A stretch of 64,000 nt of DNA from Betaproteobacteria bacterium HGW-Betaproteobacteria-1. GTDB lineage: Bacteria; Pseudomonadota; Gammaproteobacteria; Burkholderiales; Methylophilaceae. Location of the stretch: positions 186,001-250,000 of the forward strand of contig PHCX01000002.1 of assembly GCA_002842435.1 (NCBI GenBank), read 5' to 3'. A model generated the notes under the pieces. The model had not been told where the DNA came from. It was given only the letters and a program-made list of their open reading frames with translations, and searched no databases. The position numbers were made by a program, and so were the translations under genes. Each line of letters opens with the position of its first letter. The first letter of the stretch is position 1. Below, piece after piece: positions 1 through 10,539 of this stretch.

Positions 1-1288
1 CGATGATTTCCATCGGTGCCGCCAGTGCGCCTGCGCGCAGCAGCAGGGCGACATCGGTGGCTTCCTTGATATTGGACATGCCGGAGATCTGCACGCGGCC
101 GCCACCGATCTCCTCGCGGATGACGGGGGCGGTGATGACTTCGGCCTCACCCTTTTCAATCAGCAGGATGGCCATGCGTTTGCCGACGTTTTCACGGGTG
201 ACCTGTTTGAAGATACCGGCGCCGCGACCATCCAGTGTGACATGGACGACAGACTCGCCGGACTGTTGGTCCAGGCCGGGGCCAGCGTCAGTGATGTAAT
301 CGCCAGTCAGCACTACGCTTTTCTTGACCAGCAGCGGCTGGCCGTTACGATCGACAAAGAATTCGTCGCCGAAAGGGACCTGACCCTTGGAGGCATTATC
401 CAGAGTCACGGCATCGCTCTTCTCTTCATCCACCATGCGGATTTCCAGCGTTGCGGTACGGCCGAGAATCTCCTTGGCCTTGGCTGTGTCCTGCACGCCC
501 GGAAGTTGCACGACGACGCGGTTGGCGCCCTGCTGCTGGATGATCGGTTCAGCGACCCCCAGTTCATTGATACGGTTATGTAATGTCTGGATGTTCTGTT
601 TCAGGGCGAAATCCTGAATACGTTTCTGGGCGACAGCGCTCAGTGAGGCGCTGAGGATAATTTCATTGCCTGAGCTGGTTTCCTTGACCGTCAGGTCAGC
701 ATAATCGCGGCTGATGATGCGTTCCGCCTTTTTCACATCTTCCGCCTGATTGAAGCGAATCTGTACGGTCTGCCCTTCGCGGGAAATACCCATATAGTTG
801 ATCTTGTCCTTGCGGAACGCGCTGCGGAAGTCGCCAACATAGCGTTCGGCAGCCTGGGTCAATGCGGAGTCCATATCCACTTCCAGCAGGAAGTGCACGC
901 CGCCACGCAGATCCAGACCCAGGTACATGGGCAATGCGCCGATACTGTTGAGCCAAGCCGGTGATTGCGATAGCAGGTTGAGTGCGATGATGTAGTCGTT
1001 GCCCAGCAACTGATTGAGTGCATCCTTGGCCCGGATCTGGTTGTCCGGATTTGCAAAACGCACCTTGATGCCGCTGGCATCCAGGAAAATGGCGTCATAA
1101 GCGATCTCTTCCTGTTTCAGCCCGGTCTCTACACGTTCAAGTAACTCGGTATCAATTTTCAGGTGGCTCTTGGAAGTGCTGATTTGCACTGCCGGAGATT
1201 CACCGAAAACATTGGGTAGAGAATAAATGACCGCCACGATTAGAGAGATGGCGACCAGCAGGTATTTCCATAAGGGATAACGGTTCAT
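1..1288 (-). CDS. secD: Protein translocase subunit SecD (3' end cut by window edge)
   Basis: SecD, inner-membrane partner of SecF/YajC in the Sec translocon, where it uses proton motive force to help release secreted proteins. Reading leftward from an ATG at 1286-1288, about 429 codons are visible. They begin MNRYPLWKYLLVAISLIVAV, the first transmembrane helix, and continue into the periplasmic part, which contains the family motif LGLDLRGGVHF near residue 125. The C-terminal membrane half lies beyond position 1. It follows yajC with about 90 bp between them and is presumably cotranscribed with tgt-yajC, as in most proteobacteria. Identity is clear; the gene is truncated only by the window. 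Confidence 0.95.
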   Translation of the reverse strand, partial: MNRYPLWKYLLVAISLIVAVIYSLPNVFGESPAVQISTSKSHLKIDTELLERVETGLKQEEIAYDAIFLDASGIKVRFANPDNQIRAKDALNQLLGNDYIIALNLLSQSPAWLNSIGALPMYLGLDLRGGVHFLLEVDMDSALTQAAERYVGDFRSAFRKDKINYMGISREGQTVQIRFNQAEDVKKAERIISRDYADLTVKETSSGNEIILSASLSAVAQKRIQDFALKQNIQTLHNRINELGVAEPIIQQQGANRVVVQLPGVQDTAKAKEILGRTATLEIRMVDEEKSDAVTLDNASKGQVPFGDEFFVDRNGQPLLVKKSVVLTGDYITDAGPGLDQQSGESVVHVTLDGRGAGIFKQVTRENVGKRMAILLIEKGEAEVITAPVIREEIGGGRVQISGMSNIKEATDVALLLRAGALAAPMEII

Positions 1289-1375
1289 GATGCGACTCGT
1301 GTGGGTTCCAAATTAGAACAGCGGGGCTGGATGTTGGTGATGGATGGTGAAAGGGGCACAAACGTGCCCCGAATC

Positions 1376-1696
1376 TTATAACGCCTTGATCGTACCCTTG
1401 GGCAGCAGGGTTTGCACTGCGTGCTTCTGTACATGGATATTGATTTCAGGGGCGATCTCCACATCAACAAAATCATCCGTCACTTTGGTGATCTTGCCGA
1501 TGATGCCGCCCGCAACTGCAACTTCATCGCCTTTTTGCAAGGCGGCGACCATGGCGCGATGCTGTTTGGCCTGCTTCATTTGCGGACGGATCAGCATGAA
1601 CCAGAACAGTACGAAAATGATGATAAGCGGAAGGAAGCTGGTCCAGTCAGGAGCGGCAGCAGCTGCATCGGCAGCAAAAGCGGAACTAATCAACAC
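1376..1696 (-). CDS. yajC: Sec translocon accessory subunit YajC
   Basis: Small single-pass membrane protein of 106 aa associated with SecDF. An N-terminal hydrophobic helix (about residues 18-36, ending FVLFWFMLIRPQ) is followed by the typical RPQMKQAKQH segment and a small cytoplasmic beta domain (GDEVAVAGGIIGKI). Length and the RPQ motif fit the family. It lies between tgt upstream and secD downstream on the same strand, the conserved proteobacterial order. Confidence 0.95.
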   Translation of the reverse strand: MLISSAFAADAAAAAPDWTSFLPLIIIFVLFWFMLIRPQMKQAKQHRAMVAALQKGDEVAVAGGIIGKITKVTDDFVDVEIAPEINIHVQKHAVQTLLPKGTIKAL

Positions 1697-1757
1697 GGTA
1701 AACCTTTCTCAAATGTACTGATTACAAAATGAATGTCAGTAAAACAATCGCAAAATT

Positions 1758-2873
<1,116 letters not shown>

Positions 2874-2986
2874 CTATTGGAAGCCGCGATACTATCACAG
2901 ACCATAAAGCAGTCGTTGCAACTCTGTACATATGGCAGCCTGCAATGATCGCAAGCTGCCATGTGAGTGCACTGATTCAGTGCTGG

Positions 2987-5584
2987 CTAGGCCGCTTCCC
3001 TGGCTAGACTCAGCACATTGACCTTCTGCCACAGGTCCTCAGCCGAGAGTATGGTCAGCATGTCGTTCTGATCGTTGTCCGATGATATGCGGGTAACGCC
3101 GACTGCAGGACTATTGCTTTTGCAGAAGAAGATATCGGAAATGGATTTGATCTTCTCCGGCTCGATCGCCGGTATCTCACCGAGCGCGCTAACCAGAATA
3201 CCGAATTGCGGAGAATTGGCTGTCGATTGAATGATGATGACCTGCCTGCTCTCCGGTAGGGAGTCGGCCCCGGTTTTAAGCATTTCGGCCATATTCATGA
3301 CAGGGATGACATTGCCCTGGTATTGCAGGACGCCTTGCAGGACAGGCGGCGTATCGGGAATCGCCCTGATATTTAAGGGTTCCGTTGCCTGTACTACCTG
3401 CGTGGCAGGTATGCCAAACCAGTTTTGACCGACATAGAAAGTGGCATATTCTCTGGCCTCCTTGCTGGCATTGCCAGTTGAACCTGGCCGGAACTGGTTG
3501 TGCTGGAAGGACTGGTCGGCGTGAATCAATGCATCAATTTCCACGGCATTGCCTAGCGGGATGAAAATCAGTGCCGTGATCTGGTTTTTGTATGCGTCAT
3601 TCCTGCCCTTGTACTCGCGATAACCAGCGGAAGAGCATGCGCCGACCGCATAGTAGCGGCCATCATGGATCGCAATATCGAAGGCATCCTCACCGGCAGC
3701 CATTTTGCAGAGATTGGGGTGTACCGTGAATTCGCTACCCACCTCAAATTCCTTGAGCGTGGACGAGATGATTTTCATGTCGTCATCTACATAAAGCGTG
3801 AAACTTCCCTTGATCGGGTGGCCGTCGGCATCTCTCGGCAGAGAGTCTTGCAACATGGCGGCAAATTGCGGCTGGCTGTCGAACACGATGCCGATTCCTC
3901 CGACTATTCCCATGTCGTCTTCATCGCGAATTGCAGCAGCATATATATAAGTCGGCTTGTCCTTGTAGAGTGGAGAGGGTTCGAATTTTGATACCACGTA
4001 TTCCTGGGTGGTACGGGTGCCTCTCAATCGGCTTATCCATTCACTTTCGATTATCGTGTCGACGCAATCACTGTAATCAGGGTTGGAGACAGCAAGGATT
4101 TTGCCTTGACGGTCAAAAACGACCAGATTGTCATATACGGTATAGAGGCCGTTGATATAACCAAGGACTTTTTCCAGGGAATGAATGTCAGCCGCGGTTC
4201 TTTGCGGTTTTGACAGGATTTTCCTGAAAGATGAGGTCAGTGCCCACCAGCGGCAGTCGTTAGCGCGCTCGTAGAGATTCCGGTCCATGATGTCCACCGC
4301 CAGGAAGGCGAAAAACCTGGAACTCTCAAGCATGATGGAAACCACGGTCTGGTAGAGGTCGGAAACGGTTTTTTCGATCACATTCTGGGTTTTGAAGCCG
4401 GTATTGCTGATTTCCCACAGCAGAACCTTGGAAAAGCTGTTTTGCTGTGAACCGGCGTTGCGGGTTTGCCAGATATTGCCGTTCCATACGGATTGATTCA
4501 ATTTGCTCTGAATTATTGCCGCCTTTTTTGGAATAGTGAGTAGGCTTTGCGAAAACAGCAGCGGGCTACGCATGACCTTGGACAACATGCCGGGGTTAAT
4601 TCCGTTGATCAGTTCTTCGATACAATCGCCGAAAGCGTGTTCGAGCGGAACCATGGCATGGCCCATCCAGCCCGGTCCTATGTAGCCCTGATAGCCTTTG
4701 GTGTGCTTGGTCACGGTCAGGTACTCGCGGCCGGCAAACCGGGTCATTTTCCAGTCCTCGCCGTCCTCCGTGATCTCAAGTTTAGCGCCTAGCGGAACCT
4801 GGTACTGATCACTGGTTGCGATGACTCTCGCGTCCTTGTCCAGCATGATGCCGACGGCCCAGTCGTTTTCAGCAATCAAATCCTTGAACACTCCTTCCAT
4901 TTCATTTTCGAAGCGGAAGCAAAGGCAAAGTATTCCCAATACGTTTTTATTGTCGGGCGAGGTGACTTTATAGGCATAGACCAGGCTTTTGTCCTGATCC
5001 GGCAGCAAGTCGGTTTTTCTATATATTTCCACGTACGCCTGTGAGGTGCTGAAGGCCTCGTTTATCAACTCATCCGCTGAGTGTGCGACAGGGTTGTGTT
5101 CGTCGAGCTGGACCAGCACCCGTCCCTGAGTATCCAGCAGGATAATGTTGGAATAGACGGAGTATTTTTTTACATATTCGCGAAAACGGACTCGGAGATC
5201 ATTTGCATCCTTATCGGAAGATTCACCTTTCAGTTCGTTTGCCAGGAACAGGCGGATATCGTCATCGGTTGCCAGAAACCCGATGTCGGCAGTTCTCTCG
5301 AAAAGATTGCGGATAACGATATCGACAATTACCTGGGCTTTTGCAGTGAGTCCCGTTACGGTTTTATTCAAGGTTTCCTTGGACAGGTTGCTTAGCACGT
5401 CATCGGTTAGCTGGCCGAATGCCGTCCGGGTTTCGGTCATGTCGGTGCCGGTGCCCGATAATTGTGCAAGCAGGGAAAGATTGTCCCAGACGGATTGCAG
5501 CTGATAAATCGACTCGCGATAACGGTTAAGCCCTGACATATGCTTGTCCATGCGGTCTTGTATGTTGTTATTGTTTATTGACAT
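2987..5584 (-). CDS. Soluble double-Cache protein with C-terminal CheW domain
   Basis: A large protein (865 aa from the chosen start) with an unusual layout. Two Cache-type sensor modules are inferred from their alternating beta pattern and motifs such as NIILLDTQGRVLVQLD (about residue 155) and NLVVFDRQGKILAVSNPDYSD (about 490). A CheW-like domain follows from about residue 720 (EYATFYVGQNWFGIPATQVV, then LQGVLQYQGNVIPVMNM). No signal peptide, transmembrane helix, HAMP or methyl-accepting domain is visible, so it appears cytoplasmic. The start at 5584 is preferred over an in-frame ATG at 5650 because GAGAGG lies about 8 nt upstream of it. No chemotaxis genes are nearby. Likely role: coupling small-molecule sensing to a CheA array; the ligand is unknown. 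Confidence 0.8.
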   Translation of the reverse strand: MSINNNNIQDRMDKHMSGLNRYRESIYQLQSVWDNLSLLAQLSGTGTDMTETRTAFGQLTDDVLSNLSKETLNKTVTGLTAKAQVIVDIVIRNLFERTADIGFLATDDDIRLFLANELKGESSDKDANDLRVRFREYVKKYSVYSNIILLDTQGRVLVQLDEHNPVAHSADELINEAFSTSQAYVEIYRKTDLLPDQDKSLVYAYKVTSPDNKNVLGILCLCFRFENEMEGVFKDLIAENDWAVGIMLDKDARVIATSDQYQVPLGAKLEITEDGEDWKMTRFAGREYLTVTKHTKGYQGYIGPGWMGHAMVPLEHAFGDCIEELINGINPGMLSKVMRSPLLFSQSLLTIPKKAAIIQSKLNQSVWNGNIWQTRNAGSQQNSFSKVLLWEISNTGFKTQNVIEKTVSDLYQTVVSIMLESSRFFAFLAVDIMDRNLYERANDCRWWALTSSFRKILSKPQRTAADIHSLEKVLGYINGLYTVYDNLVVFDRQGKILAVSNPDYSDCVDTIIESEWISRLRGTRTTQEYVVSKFEPSPLYKDKPTYIYAAAIRDEDDMGIVGGIGIVFDSQPQFAAMLQDSLPRDADGHPIKGSFTLYVDDDMKIISSTLKEFEVGSEFTVHPNLCKMAAGEDAFDIAIHDGRYYAVGACSSAGYREYKGRNDAYKNQITALIFIPLGNAVEIDALIHADQSFQHNQFRPGSTGNASKEAREYATFYVGQNWFGIPATQVVQATEPLNIRAIPDTPPVLQGVLQYQGNVIPVMNMAEMLKTGADSLPESRQVIIIQSTANSPQFGILVSALGEIPAIEPEKIKSISDIFFCKSNSPAVGVTRISSDNDQNDMLTILSAEDLWQKVNVLSLAREAA

Positions 5585-5758
5585 GGTAGGGTCCTCTCGA
5601 AGCAAATTTGAATTATTTGAGACAGGTGATGCAACAACTATGCCGGGCAAGTTTGATAAAGAATCATGAATCTCTGGAAAGCTGACGGGATGTGAAATTT
5701 TTCGGCGGTCTTTGATGTGGTGGCTGCCCGATGGCGAAGCCTTGAATTCGCCTGTCTT

Positions 5759-5767
5759 TGCTATACT
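5759..5767 (+). promoter_or_regulatory. Extended -10 promoter for pssA
   Basis: TGCTATACT fits an extended -10 element (TGnTATAAT). No good -35 lies 17 bp upstream, which is usual for this promoter type. Transcription would begin near 5774, downstream of the in-frame ATG at 5768, which supports the later ATG at 5795 as the pssA start. Confidence 0.5.
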
Positions 5768-5794
5768 ATGGCCACTTATTCAGGAATCATTTCA

Positions 5795-6595
5795 ATGGCT
5801 GAAACTCCGCAACAAATTCGTCGCAGAAAATCTTTGGTAGAGCCCGGTCTGCGCGAGCGCGGCATCTACTTGCTGCCCAATTTGTTTACCACAGCTGCAC
5901 TGTTTGCCGGCTTCTACGCCATTGTGCAGGCGATGAATGGCAATTATGAGCATTCCGCTGCGGCGATTTTCATTGCCATGGTGCTGGATGGTCTGGATGG
6001 CCGTGTGGCACGCCTGACTAACACACAAAGTGCTTTCGGCGCCGAATACGACAGTCTTTCCGACATGGTGTCCTTTGGTGTGGCGCCAGCGCTGGTAATT
6101 TATGTCTGGGCGCTGAAACCGCTCGGCAAACTGGGCTGGATCGCGGCGTTTATCTACTGTGCCTGTGCTGCGCTTCGACTGGCTCGCTTCAACACCAAAC
6201 TGGATGATAGCGACAAGCGTTACTTCCAGGGCTTGCCCAGCCCTGCCGCTGCAGCATTGCTGGCGGGCCTGGTCTGGATCTCGTTCGATAACAGGATTGC
6301 CGGTACCGGACTGCTGTTCGATTTGATCCATATGAAATGGCTGGCCTGGACACTTACTGTGTTTGCCGGCTTGTCCATGGTCAGCGACCTGAAGTTCTAC
6401 AGCGGCAAGGATATCAATCTGCGCCGCAGCGTGCCTTTCATCGTCATTCTGCTGATCGTCCTGGTGATTGTGCTGATTTCATATAGTCCGCCGGTGATCC
6501 TGTTTGTCGTCTCGTTGGTCTATGCGCTCTCAGGTTATGTGATGTGGGTTAGGGGCCGGCTTCTGAAAGGCCGGGATTCTCCTCTATCGTCTTGA
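5795..6595 (+). CDS. pssA: CDP-diacylglycerol-serine O-phosphatidyltransferase
   Basis: Integral membrane enzyme (266 aa) making phosphatidylserine from CDP-diacylglycerol and serine, the precursor of phosphatidylethanolamine. The CDP-alcohol phosphatidyltransferase signature DG-x2-AR-x8-G-x3-D-x3-D is intact: DGLDGRVAR, eight residues, then GAEYDSLSD. About seven hydrophobic segments follow the N-terminal basic stretch. Start chosen at 5795 (MAETPQQ) because the upstream ATGs at 5717 and 5768 lie before the likely transcription start and lack a ribosome site, while AGGAA precedes 5795. It belongs to the type II (Gram-positive-like/archaeal) PS synthase family. It sits just upstream of leuA, a common arrangement in betaproteobacteria. 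Confidence 0.93.
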   Translation: MAETPQQIRRRKSLVEPGLRERGIYLLPNLFTTAALFAGFYAIVQAMNGNYEHSAAAIFIAMVLDGLDGRVARLTNTQSAFGAEYDSLSDMVSFGVAPALVIYVWALKPLGKLGWIAAFIYCACAALRLARFNTKLDDSDKRYFQGLPSPAAAALLAGLVWISFDNRIAGTGLLFDLIHMKWLAWTLTVFAGLSMVSDLKFYSGKDINLRRSVPFIVILLIVLVIVLISYSPPVILFVVSLVYALSGYVMWVRGRLLKGRDSPLSS

Positions 6596-6620
6596 TAGAA
6601 AAAAACAAAGCGCCATATGG

Positions 6621-6649
6621 TTGTCATCCGGCCATAAAAGCTTTATATT
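6621..6649 (+). promoter_or_regulatory. Strong sigma-70 promoter upstream of leuA leader
   Basis: TTGTCA (6621-6626), a 17-bp spacer, then TATATT (6644-6649). This is one mismatch from the -35 consensus and one from the -10 consensus, at optimal spacing. The predicted start, about 6656-6659, falls at or just before the leader-peptide ATG at 6659. Confidence 0.7.
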
Positions 6650-6658
6650 CCCATCACT

Positions 6659-6781
6659 ATGTTTGCATACCAGAACATTTCAGTTTTTATCCCTGTCAGC
6701 CATCCGGTGGCTGAACATGCCGCACGCCCTCAAGATGCGCTGCGTTTGGCATCCCTGCTGCGCCCCTATCTGCTGCGCTAA
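6659..6781 (+). CDS. Leucine-rich leader peptide ORF upstream of leuA (putative attenuator)
   Basis: A 40-codon ORF whose C-terminus reads LRLASLLRPYLLR: six leucines in the last 13 codons, directly before the stop at 6779-6781. It lies between a strong promoter (6621-6649) and leuA (6905). Leucine-rich leader peptides control leu operons by ribosome-mediated attenuation in enterobacteria, and the layout here matches. The ATG lies at or next to the predicted transcription start, so translation may be leaderless; no Shine-Dalgarno sequence is visible. Downstream hairpins can be drawn at about 6829-6852 (ATCGTC/GACGAT) and 6868-6886 (GGCAAGC/GCTTGTC), but no textbook terminator with a U-run is seen. 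Leader function is inference; the ORF and its leucine clustering are directly visible. Confidence 0.55.
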   Translation: MFAYQNISVFIPVSHPVAEHAARPQDALRLASLLRPYLLR

Positions 6782-6904
6782 GCGCGCGCAGACTATATAC
6801 CCCCCCACTACCAGTTTTACCAATGATCGTCATCTGATGCAGAAGACGATAGAATTTATTGATACAGGCAAGCAGGCGCTTGTCATTAAATTGATGGAAA
6901 AATC

Positions 6905-8443
6905 ATGAAAAAGAACGAATTGATCATTTTTGACACCACTTTGCGCGATGGCGAACAAAGCCCGGGCGCGGCCATGACCAAGGAAGAGAAGCTGCGCATT
7001 GCCCGCCAGCTGGAAAAACTTGGTGTCAACGTGATCGAGGCAGGCTTTGCTGCCGCGAGTCAGGGTGATTTCGAGTCGATTCATGCTATCGCAGAAGTGA
7101 TCAAGAACTCTACGGTCTGTTCATTGGCGCGCGCCAGCGAGAACGATGTGCGCCGTGCAGGCGAGGCCATCAAGCCAGCTGCCAGGGGGCGTATCCATAC
7201 CTTTATCGCCACCTCGCCGATCCACATGGAAAACAAGTTGCGCATGACACCGGACCAGGTCGTCGAGCGCGCCGTGCAGGCCGTGAGGTGGGCGCGGGAA
7301 TATACCGACGATGTGGAATTTTCAGCTGAAGATGCCGTGCGCTCCGACATGGATTTCCTCGTGCGCGTGTTCGATGCCGTCATCAAGGCCGGTGCCAAGA
7401 CCATCAACGTGCCCGATACCGTCGGTTACTCGATTCCCGTGCAGTGGGGCGAGCGCATGCGCCAATTGATTGAGCGCGTGCCCGATTCCGATAAGGTGGT
7501 GTGGTCCACGCATTGTCATAACGACCTCGGCATGGCAGTGGCCAATTCCTTGTCGGCCGTGTTGGGTGGCGCACGTCAGGTCGAGTGTACGATCAATGGC
7601 CTGGGCGAGCGTGCAGGTAACGCCAGCCTTGAGGAAATCGTCATGGCCGTGCGCACGCGCAAGGATGTGTTCAATCTCGAAACCACCATCGATACGACGC
7701 AGATCGTGCCGACATCCAAGCTGGTCTCCAGCATCACCGGCTATCCGGTGCAGCCGAACAAGGCCGTGGTTGGTGCCAATGCCTTTTCGCATGAATCCGG
7801 CATTCACCAGGATGGCGTGCTCAAGCATCGCGAGACCTATGAAATCATGCGTGCCGAAGATGTGGGTTGGGGCGCCAACAAGCTGACCCTGGGCAAGCTC
7901 TCCGGTCGCAATGCCTTCCGTTCACGCTTGAAGGAATTGGGCATCGAGCTGGAGAGTGAGGAGTTGCTCAACGCGGCGTTCTCCAAGTTCAAGGATCTGG
8001 CCGACAAGAAATCGGAAATCTTCGATGAGGATTTGCATGCCCTAGTGAGCGATGAGTTCATCAGCGACGCTTCCGAGACTTTCAAGCTGGTTTACTTGAA
8101 TGTGTGTTCACAGACCGGCGAAGTGCCGCACGCGAACGTGACCATCTCCGAAAACGGCCAGGAGAAAAAAGCCGAAGCAGATGGCGGCGGGCCTGTTGAT
8201 GCGACCTTCAAGGCGATTGAGTCTATTGTGAATAGCGGTGCTGAATTGCAGTTGTATTCGGTCAACAATATCACCAGCGGTACCGACGCCCAGGGCGAGG
8301 TGACCGTGCGTTTCTCCAGGGGCGGTCGCATCGTCAATGGCCAGGGTGCGGATACCGATATTGTCGTCGCTTCAGCCAAGGCGTATTTGAATGGCTTGAA
8401 TAAATTGCACTCGAAATCCGAACGTGCGCATCCGCAAGTATAA
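6905..8443 (+). CDS. leuA: 2-isopropylmalate synthase
   Basis: First committed enzyme of leucine synthesis (512 aa): condenses acetyl-CoA with 2-oxoisovalerate. The N-terminal TIM barrel opens with [16 protein letters not shown] (metal and substrate site), followed by [31 protein letters not shown] and the [12 protein letters not shown] motif. The C-terminal LeuA allosteric (leucine-binding) domain spans about residues 370-505. Length is typical of the long LeuA type 1 form. The upstream leucine-rich leader ORF suggests control by leucine supply in addition to feedback inhibition. Confidence 0.97.
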   Translation: MKKNELIIFDTTLRDGEQSPGAAMTKEEKLRIARQLEKLGVNVIEAGFAAASQGDFESIHAIAEVIKNSTVCSLARASENDVRRAGEAIKPAARGRIHTFIATSPIHMENKLRMTPDQVVERAVQAVRWAREYTDDVEFSAEDAVRSDMDFLVRVFDAVIKAGAKTINVPDTVGYSIPVQWGERMRQLIERVPDSDKVVWSTHCHNDLGMAVANSLSAVLGGARQVECTINGLGERAGNASLEEIVMAVRTRKDVFNLETTIDTTQIVPTSKLVSSITGYPVQPNKAVVGANAFSHESGIHQDGVLKHRETYEIMRAEDVGWGANKLTLGKLSGRNAFRSRLKELGIELESEELLNAAFSKFKDLADKKSEIFDEDLHALVSDEFISDASETFKLVYLNVCSQTGEVPHANVTISENGQEKKAEADGGGPVDATFKAIESIVNSGAELQLYSVNNITSGTDAQGEVTVRFSRGGRIVNGQGADTDIVVASAKAYLNGLNKLHSKSERAHPQV

Positions 8444-8468
8444 ATAAGCAGTTTAAAGAGATATCAGA

Positions 8469-8900
8469 ATGAAAAATGAAGTATTGCCCAAGGGCAAGAT
8501 ACAGGTCACCAGTTATGACATGAACAGGCTGTTCGCCATGACCGAGCAACTGCGTAAGCGGAGCGGTCCTGAACCGGTCGGTCTTGATCATCTGGAAGAA
8601 GAGCTGGCGCGTTGCGCTGAAGTCAGTCAGGAGACAGTGCCTGCCGATGTCGTCACCATGAACTCAAGAGTGACGCTGAAGGACTTGACCTCCGGCAAGG
8701 AGATTACCTGCACGCTGGTATTCCCGGATGATGCCGATTCGACTCAAGGTCGGGTGTCCATACTGGCGCCGCTGGGCATGGCCATTCTCGGCTATCGGGT
8801 CGGTGACAAGATCAGCTGGCAGATGCCGAGCGGCGTGCATGAACTGCAGATTGAGGCCGTGCATTACCAGCCGGAAGCCGCAGGCGATTTCCAGCTATGA
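8469..8900 (+). CDS. rnk: Rnk-type nucleoside diphosphate kinase regulator
   Basis: 143-aa protein of the Rnk/GreA-C family. A short N-terminal helical part (YDMNRLFAMTEQLRKR, LDHLEEELARC) is followed by a GreA/GreB C-terminal-like beta domain (VTMNSRVTLKDLTSGKEIT, VFPDDAD, SILAPLGMAILGYRVGDKI). Family members bind RNA polymerase and compete with GreA/DksA-type factors. The coiled coil is too short for transcript cleavage. It lies 25 bp after leuA and may be cotranscribed. Confidence 0.85.
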   Translation: MKNEVLPKGKIQVTSYDMNRLFAMTEQLRKRSGPEPVGLDHLEEELARCAEVSQETVPADVVTMNSRVTLKDLTSGKEITCTLVFPDDADSTQGRVSILAPLGMAILGYRVGDKISWQMPSGVHELQIEAVHYQPEAAGDFQL

Positions 8901-8952
8901 ACAATGCCGGGCGCACTGACGTCCGTGCAATCTTCATGTTCTGAGCGCCACC

Positions 8953-9846
8953 ATGTTGATGCGGTTTAATGCAGAAGGACGTCAGCGCGTGCTGGTGTCA
9001 CTATCGTTGCTGGCGCTCTATTTCTTTTGGGGCGCCACTTATCTTGCCATGTTCTTCGCCATCGAGAGCTTCACCCCGTTCATGATGGCGGCGATACGTT
9101 TCAGTCTGGCCGGCGGAATTTTGTACGTCTTTCTGCGCTGGCGCGGTTACCCCGCTCCCGGGCCGAAAGAATGGCTGGGTGCGCTGGTGGTTGGTGTGCT
9201 GTTGCTGTCGATCGGCAATGTTGCCGTTGCGGTTGCGCAAAAGACCGTTTCGACCAGCGCTGCTGCCATGGCGGTCGCTACCGTGCCCTTGTGGATAGGC
9301 CTGTTTTCGACACTATGGGGTGAACCGCACAGCCGTCGCGAGTGGCTCGGTATCCTGCTTGGCATGATCGGCGCAGTCGTGCTGGCCAGTGGTGGCGCGT
9401 TGCGCGCCAGCCCGGAAGGCGCGTTGCTGATTCTGCTGGCGACGGTCAGCTGGGCGTTCGGTTCGGTCTGGGGCAAGCACCTGCCGATGCCTGCGGGTGT
9501 CATGGGCAGTGCTGCGCAAATGCTGATGGGCGGCGCGGTCTTGATCGTGTTATGCCTGGTACAAGGCGAGCCATGGCCTGCCAGTATCAGTCATAAGTCT
9601 TTGTGGTCCATGGTTTTTCTTATATTCTTTGGCTCCATTATTGCTTACAGCGCATACCAGTATCTGTTGAAAACCGTGCGCCCGGCACTGGCCACCAGCA
9701 ATACCTTTGTTAATCCTGTCGTGGCGATGTTTCTCGGTGTCTGGCTGGCGAATGAGGTGGTTGATGCGCAGGAGATCGTGGCATTGGTCATCATCATTAT
9801 CGGCGTGCTGCTGGTGATGCCATTCAGGGCCAAGCCTGAAGTTTGA
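8953..9846 (+). CDS. EamA/DMT-family transporter
   Basis: 297-aa inner-membrane protein with about ten hydrophobic helices in two EamA repeats (first begins LLALYFFWGATYLAMFFAIESF, second about residue 145, LLILLATVSWAFGSVWGKHL). This pattern is typical of drug/metabolite exporters (RhaT/YdcZ-like). The substrate cannot be predicted. An ATG at 8959 is an alternative start. Its stop lies just before the downstream HAD phosphatase, so the two are probably cotranscribed. Confidence 0.85.
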   Translation: MLMRFNAEGRQRVLVSLSLLALYFFWGATYLAMFFAIESFTPFMMAAIRFSLAGGILYVFLRWRGYPAPGPKEWLGALVVGVLLLSIGNVAVAVAQKTVSTSAAAMAVATVPLWIGLFSTLWGEPHSRREWLGILLGMIGAVVLASGGALRASPEGALLILLATVSWAFGSVWGKHLPMPAGVMGSAAQMLMGGAVLIVLCLVQGEPWPASISHKSLWSMVFLIFFGSIIAYSAYQYLLKTVRPALATSNTFVNPVVAMFLGVWLANEVVDAQEIVALVIIIIGVLLVMPFRAKPEV

Positions 9847-9863
9847 GTAGATTGGGGAATAAT

Positions 9864-10526
9864 TTGAATTTAGCGATATTTGATCTTGATAACACCTTGC
9901 TGGCTGGCGACAGCGACTTTCAGTGGGGCCAGTTTCTAATCGAGGAAGGCCTGCTCAAGCGTGAAGAGCATGAGGCCAAAAACATTGAGTTCTATGAAGA
10001 CTACAAGGCGGGCAGGCTGGATATTTATGCCTTTCTCAAGTTTCAGCTGAAGCCTTTGTCCGACCACCCGCGTGCCAGGCTGGATCAGTTCCTGCAGCAG
10101 TACATGGAGCGCAAGGTGCGCCCGATGATGACGGATAAAGCCAAGGCGCTGGTGAACCAGCATAAGGCCAATGGCGACCTCTTGATGATTATCACGGCGA
10201 CCAACAGTTTCGTGACGCGGCCGATTGCCACAGAGTTTGGCGTCGAGCATCTGATCGGCACCGATCCTGAGCAAATCAATGGTGAATTCACCGGCAATGT
10301 TTCCGGCCTGCCGAGCTTTCAGGAAGGTAAAGTGAAGCGCCTGCATGAATGGATGACAGCACGCGGCAAGTCGCTCAATGATTTTGAAACTACCTGGTTC
10401 TACAGCGATTCACACAACGATTTGCCTTTGATGAAGCAAGTGCAGAAGCCGGTAGCGGTTGATCCTGACGATGTGCTGCGCGCCCATGCCGAACAGCAGG
10501 GCTGGCCAATCATCAGTTTGAGGTAG
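9864..10526 (+). CDS. HAD-IB family phosphatase (SerB-like)
   Basis: 220-aa HAD hydrolase starting MNLAIFDLDNTLLAGDSD, which carries motif I DxDxT with both catalytic aspartates. Motif II is in MIITATNSF, and the motif III/IV region is KRLHEWM and FYSDSHNDLPLM. This matches the HAD-IB subfamily near phosphoserine phosphatase. The start is taken as TTG at 9864 because GGGGA sits 5-6 nt upstream; an in-frame TTG at 9843 overlaps the preceding stop. The substrate is probably a small phosphomonoester, but this is not resolved. Confidence 0.83.
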   Translation: MNLAIFDLDNTLLAGDSDFQWGQFLIEEGLLKREEHEAKNIEFYEDYKAGRLDIYAFLKFQLKPLSDHPRARLDQFLQQYMERKVRPMMTDKAKALVNQHKANGDLLMIITATNSFVTRPIATEFGVEHLIGTDPEQINGEFTGNVSGLPSFQEGKVKRLHEWMTARGKSLNDFETTWFYSDSHNDLPLMKQVQKPVAVDPDDVLRAHAEQQGWPIISLR

Positions 10527-10539
10527 TTTTATTAGAGAG

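Noticed and set aside
6621-6908. 95-codon ORF spanning the leuA promoter and leader
   Set aside because: It begins inside the -35 element and runs out of frame into leuA; the 40-codon Leu-rich frame is a better explanation.
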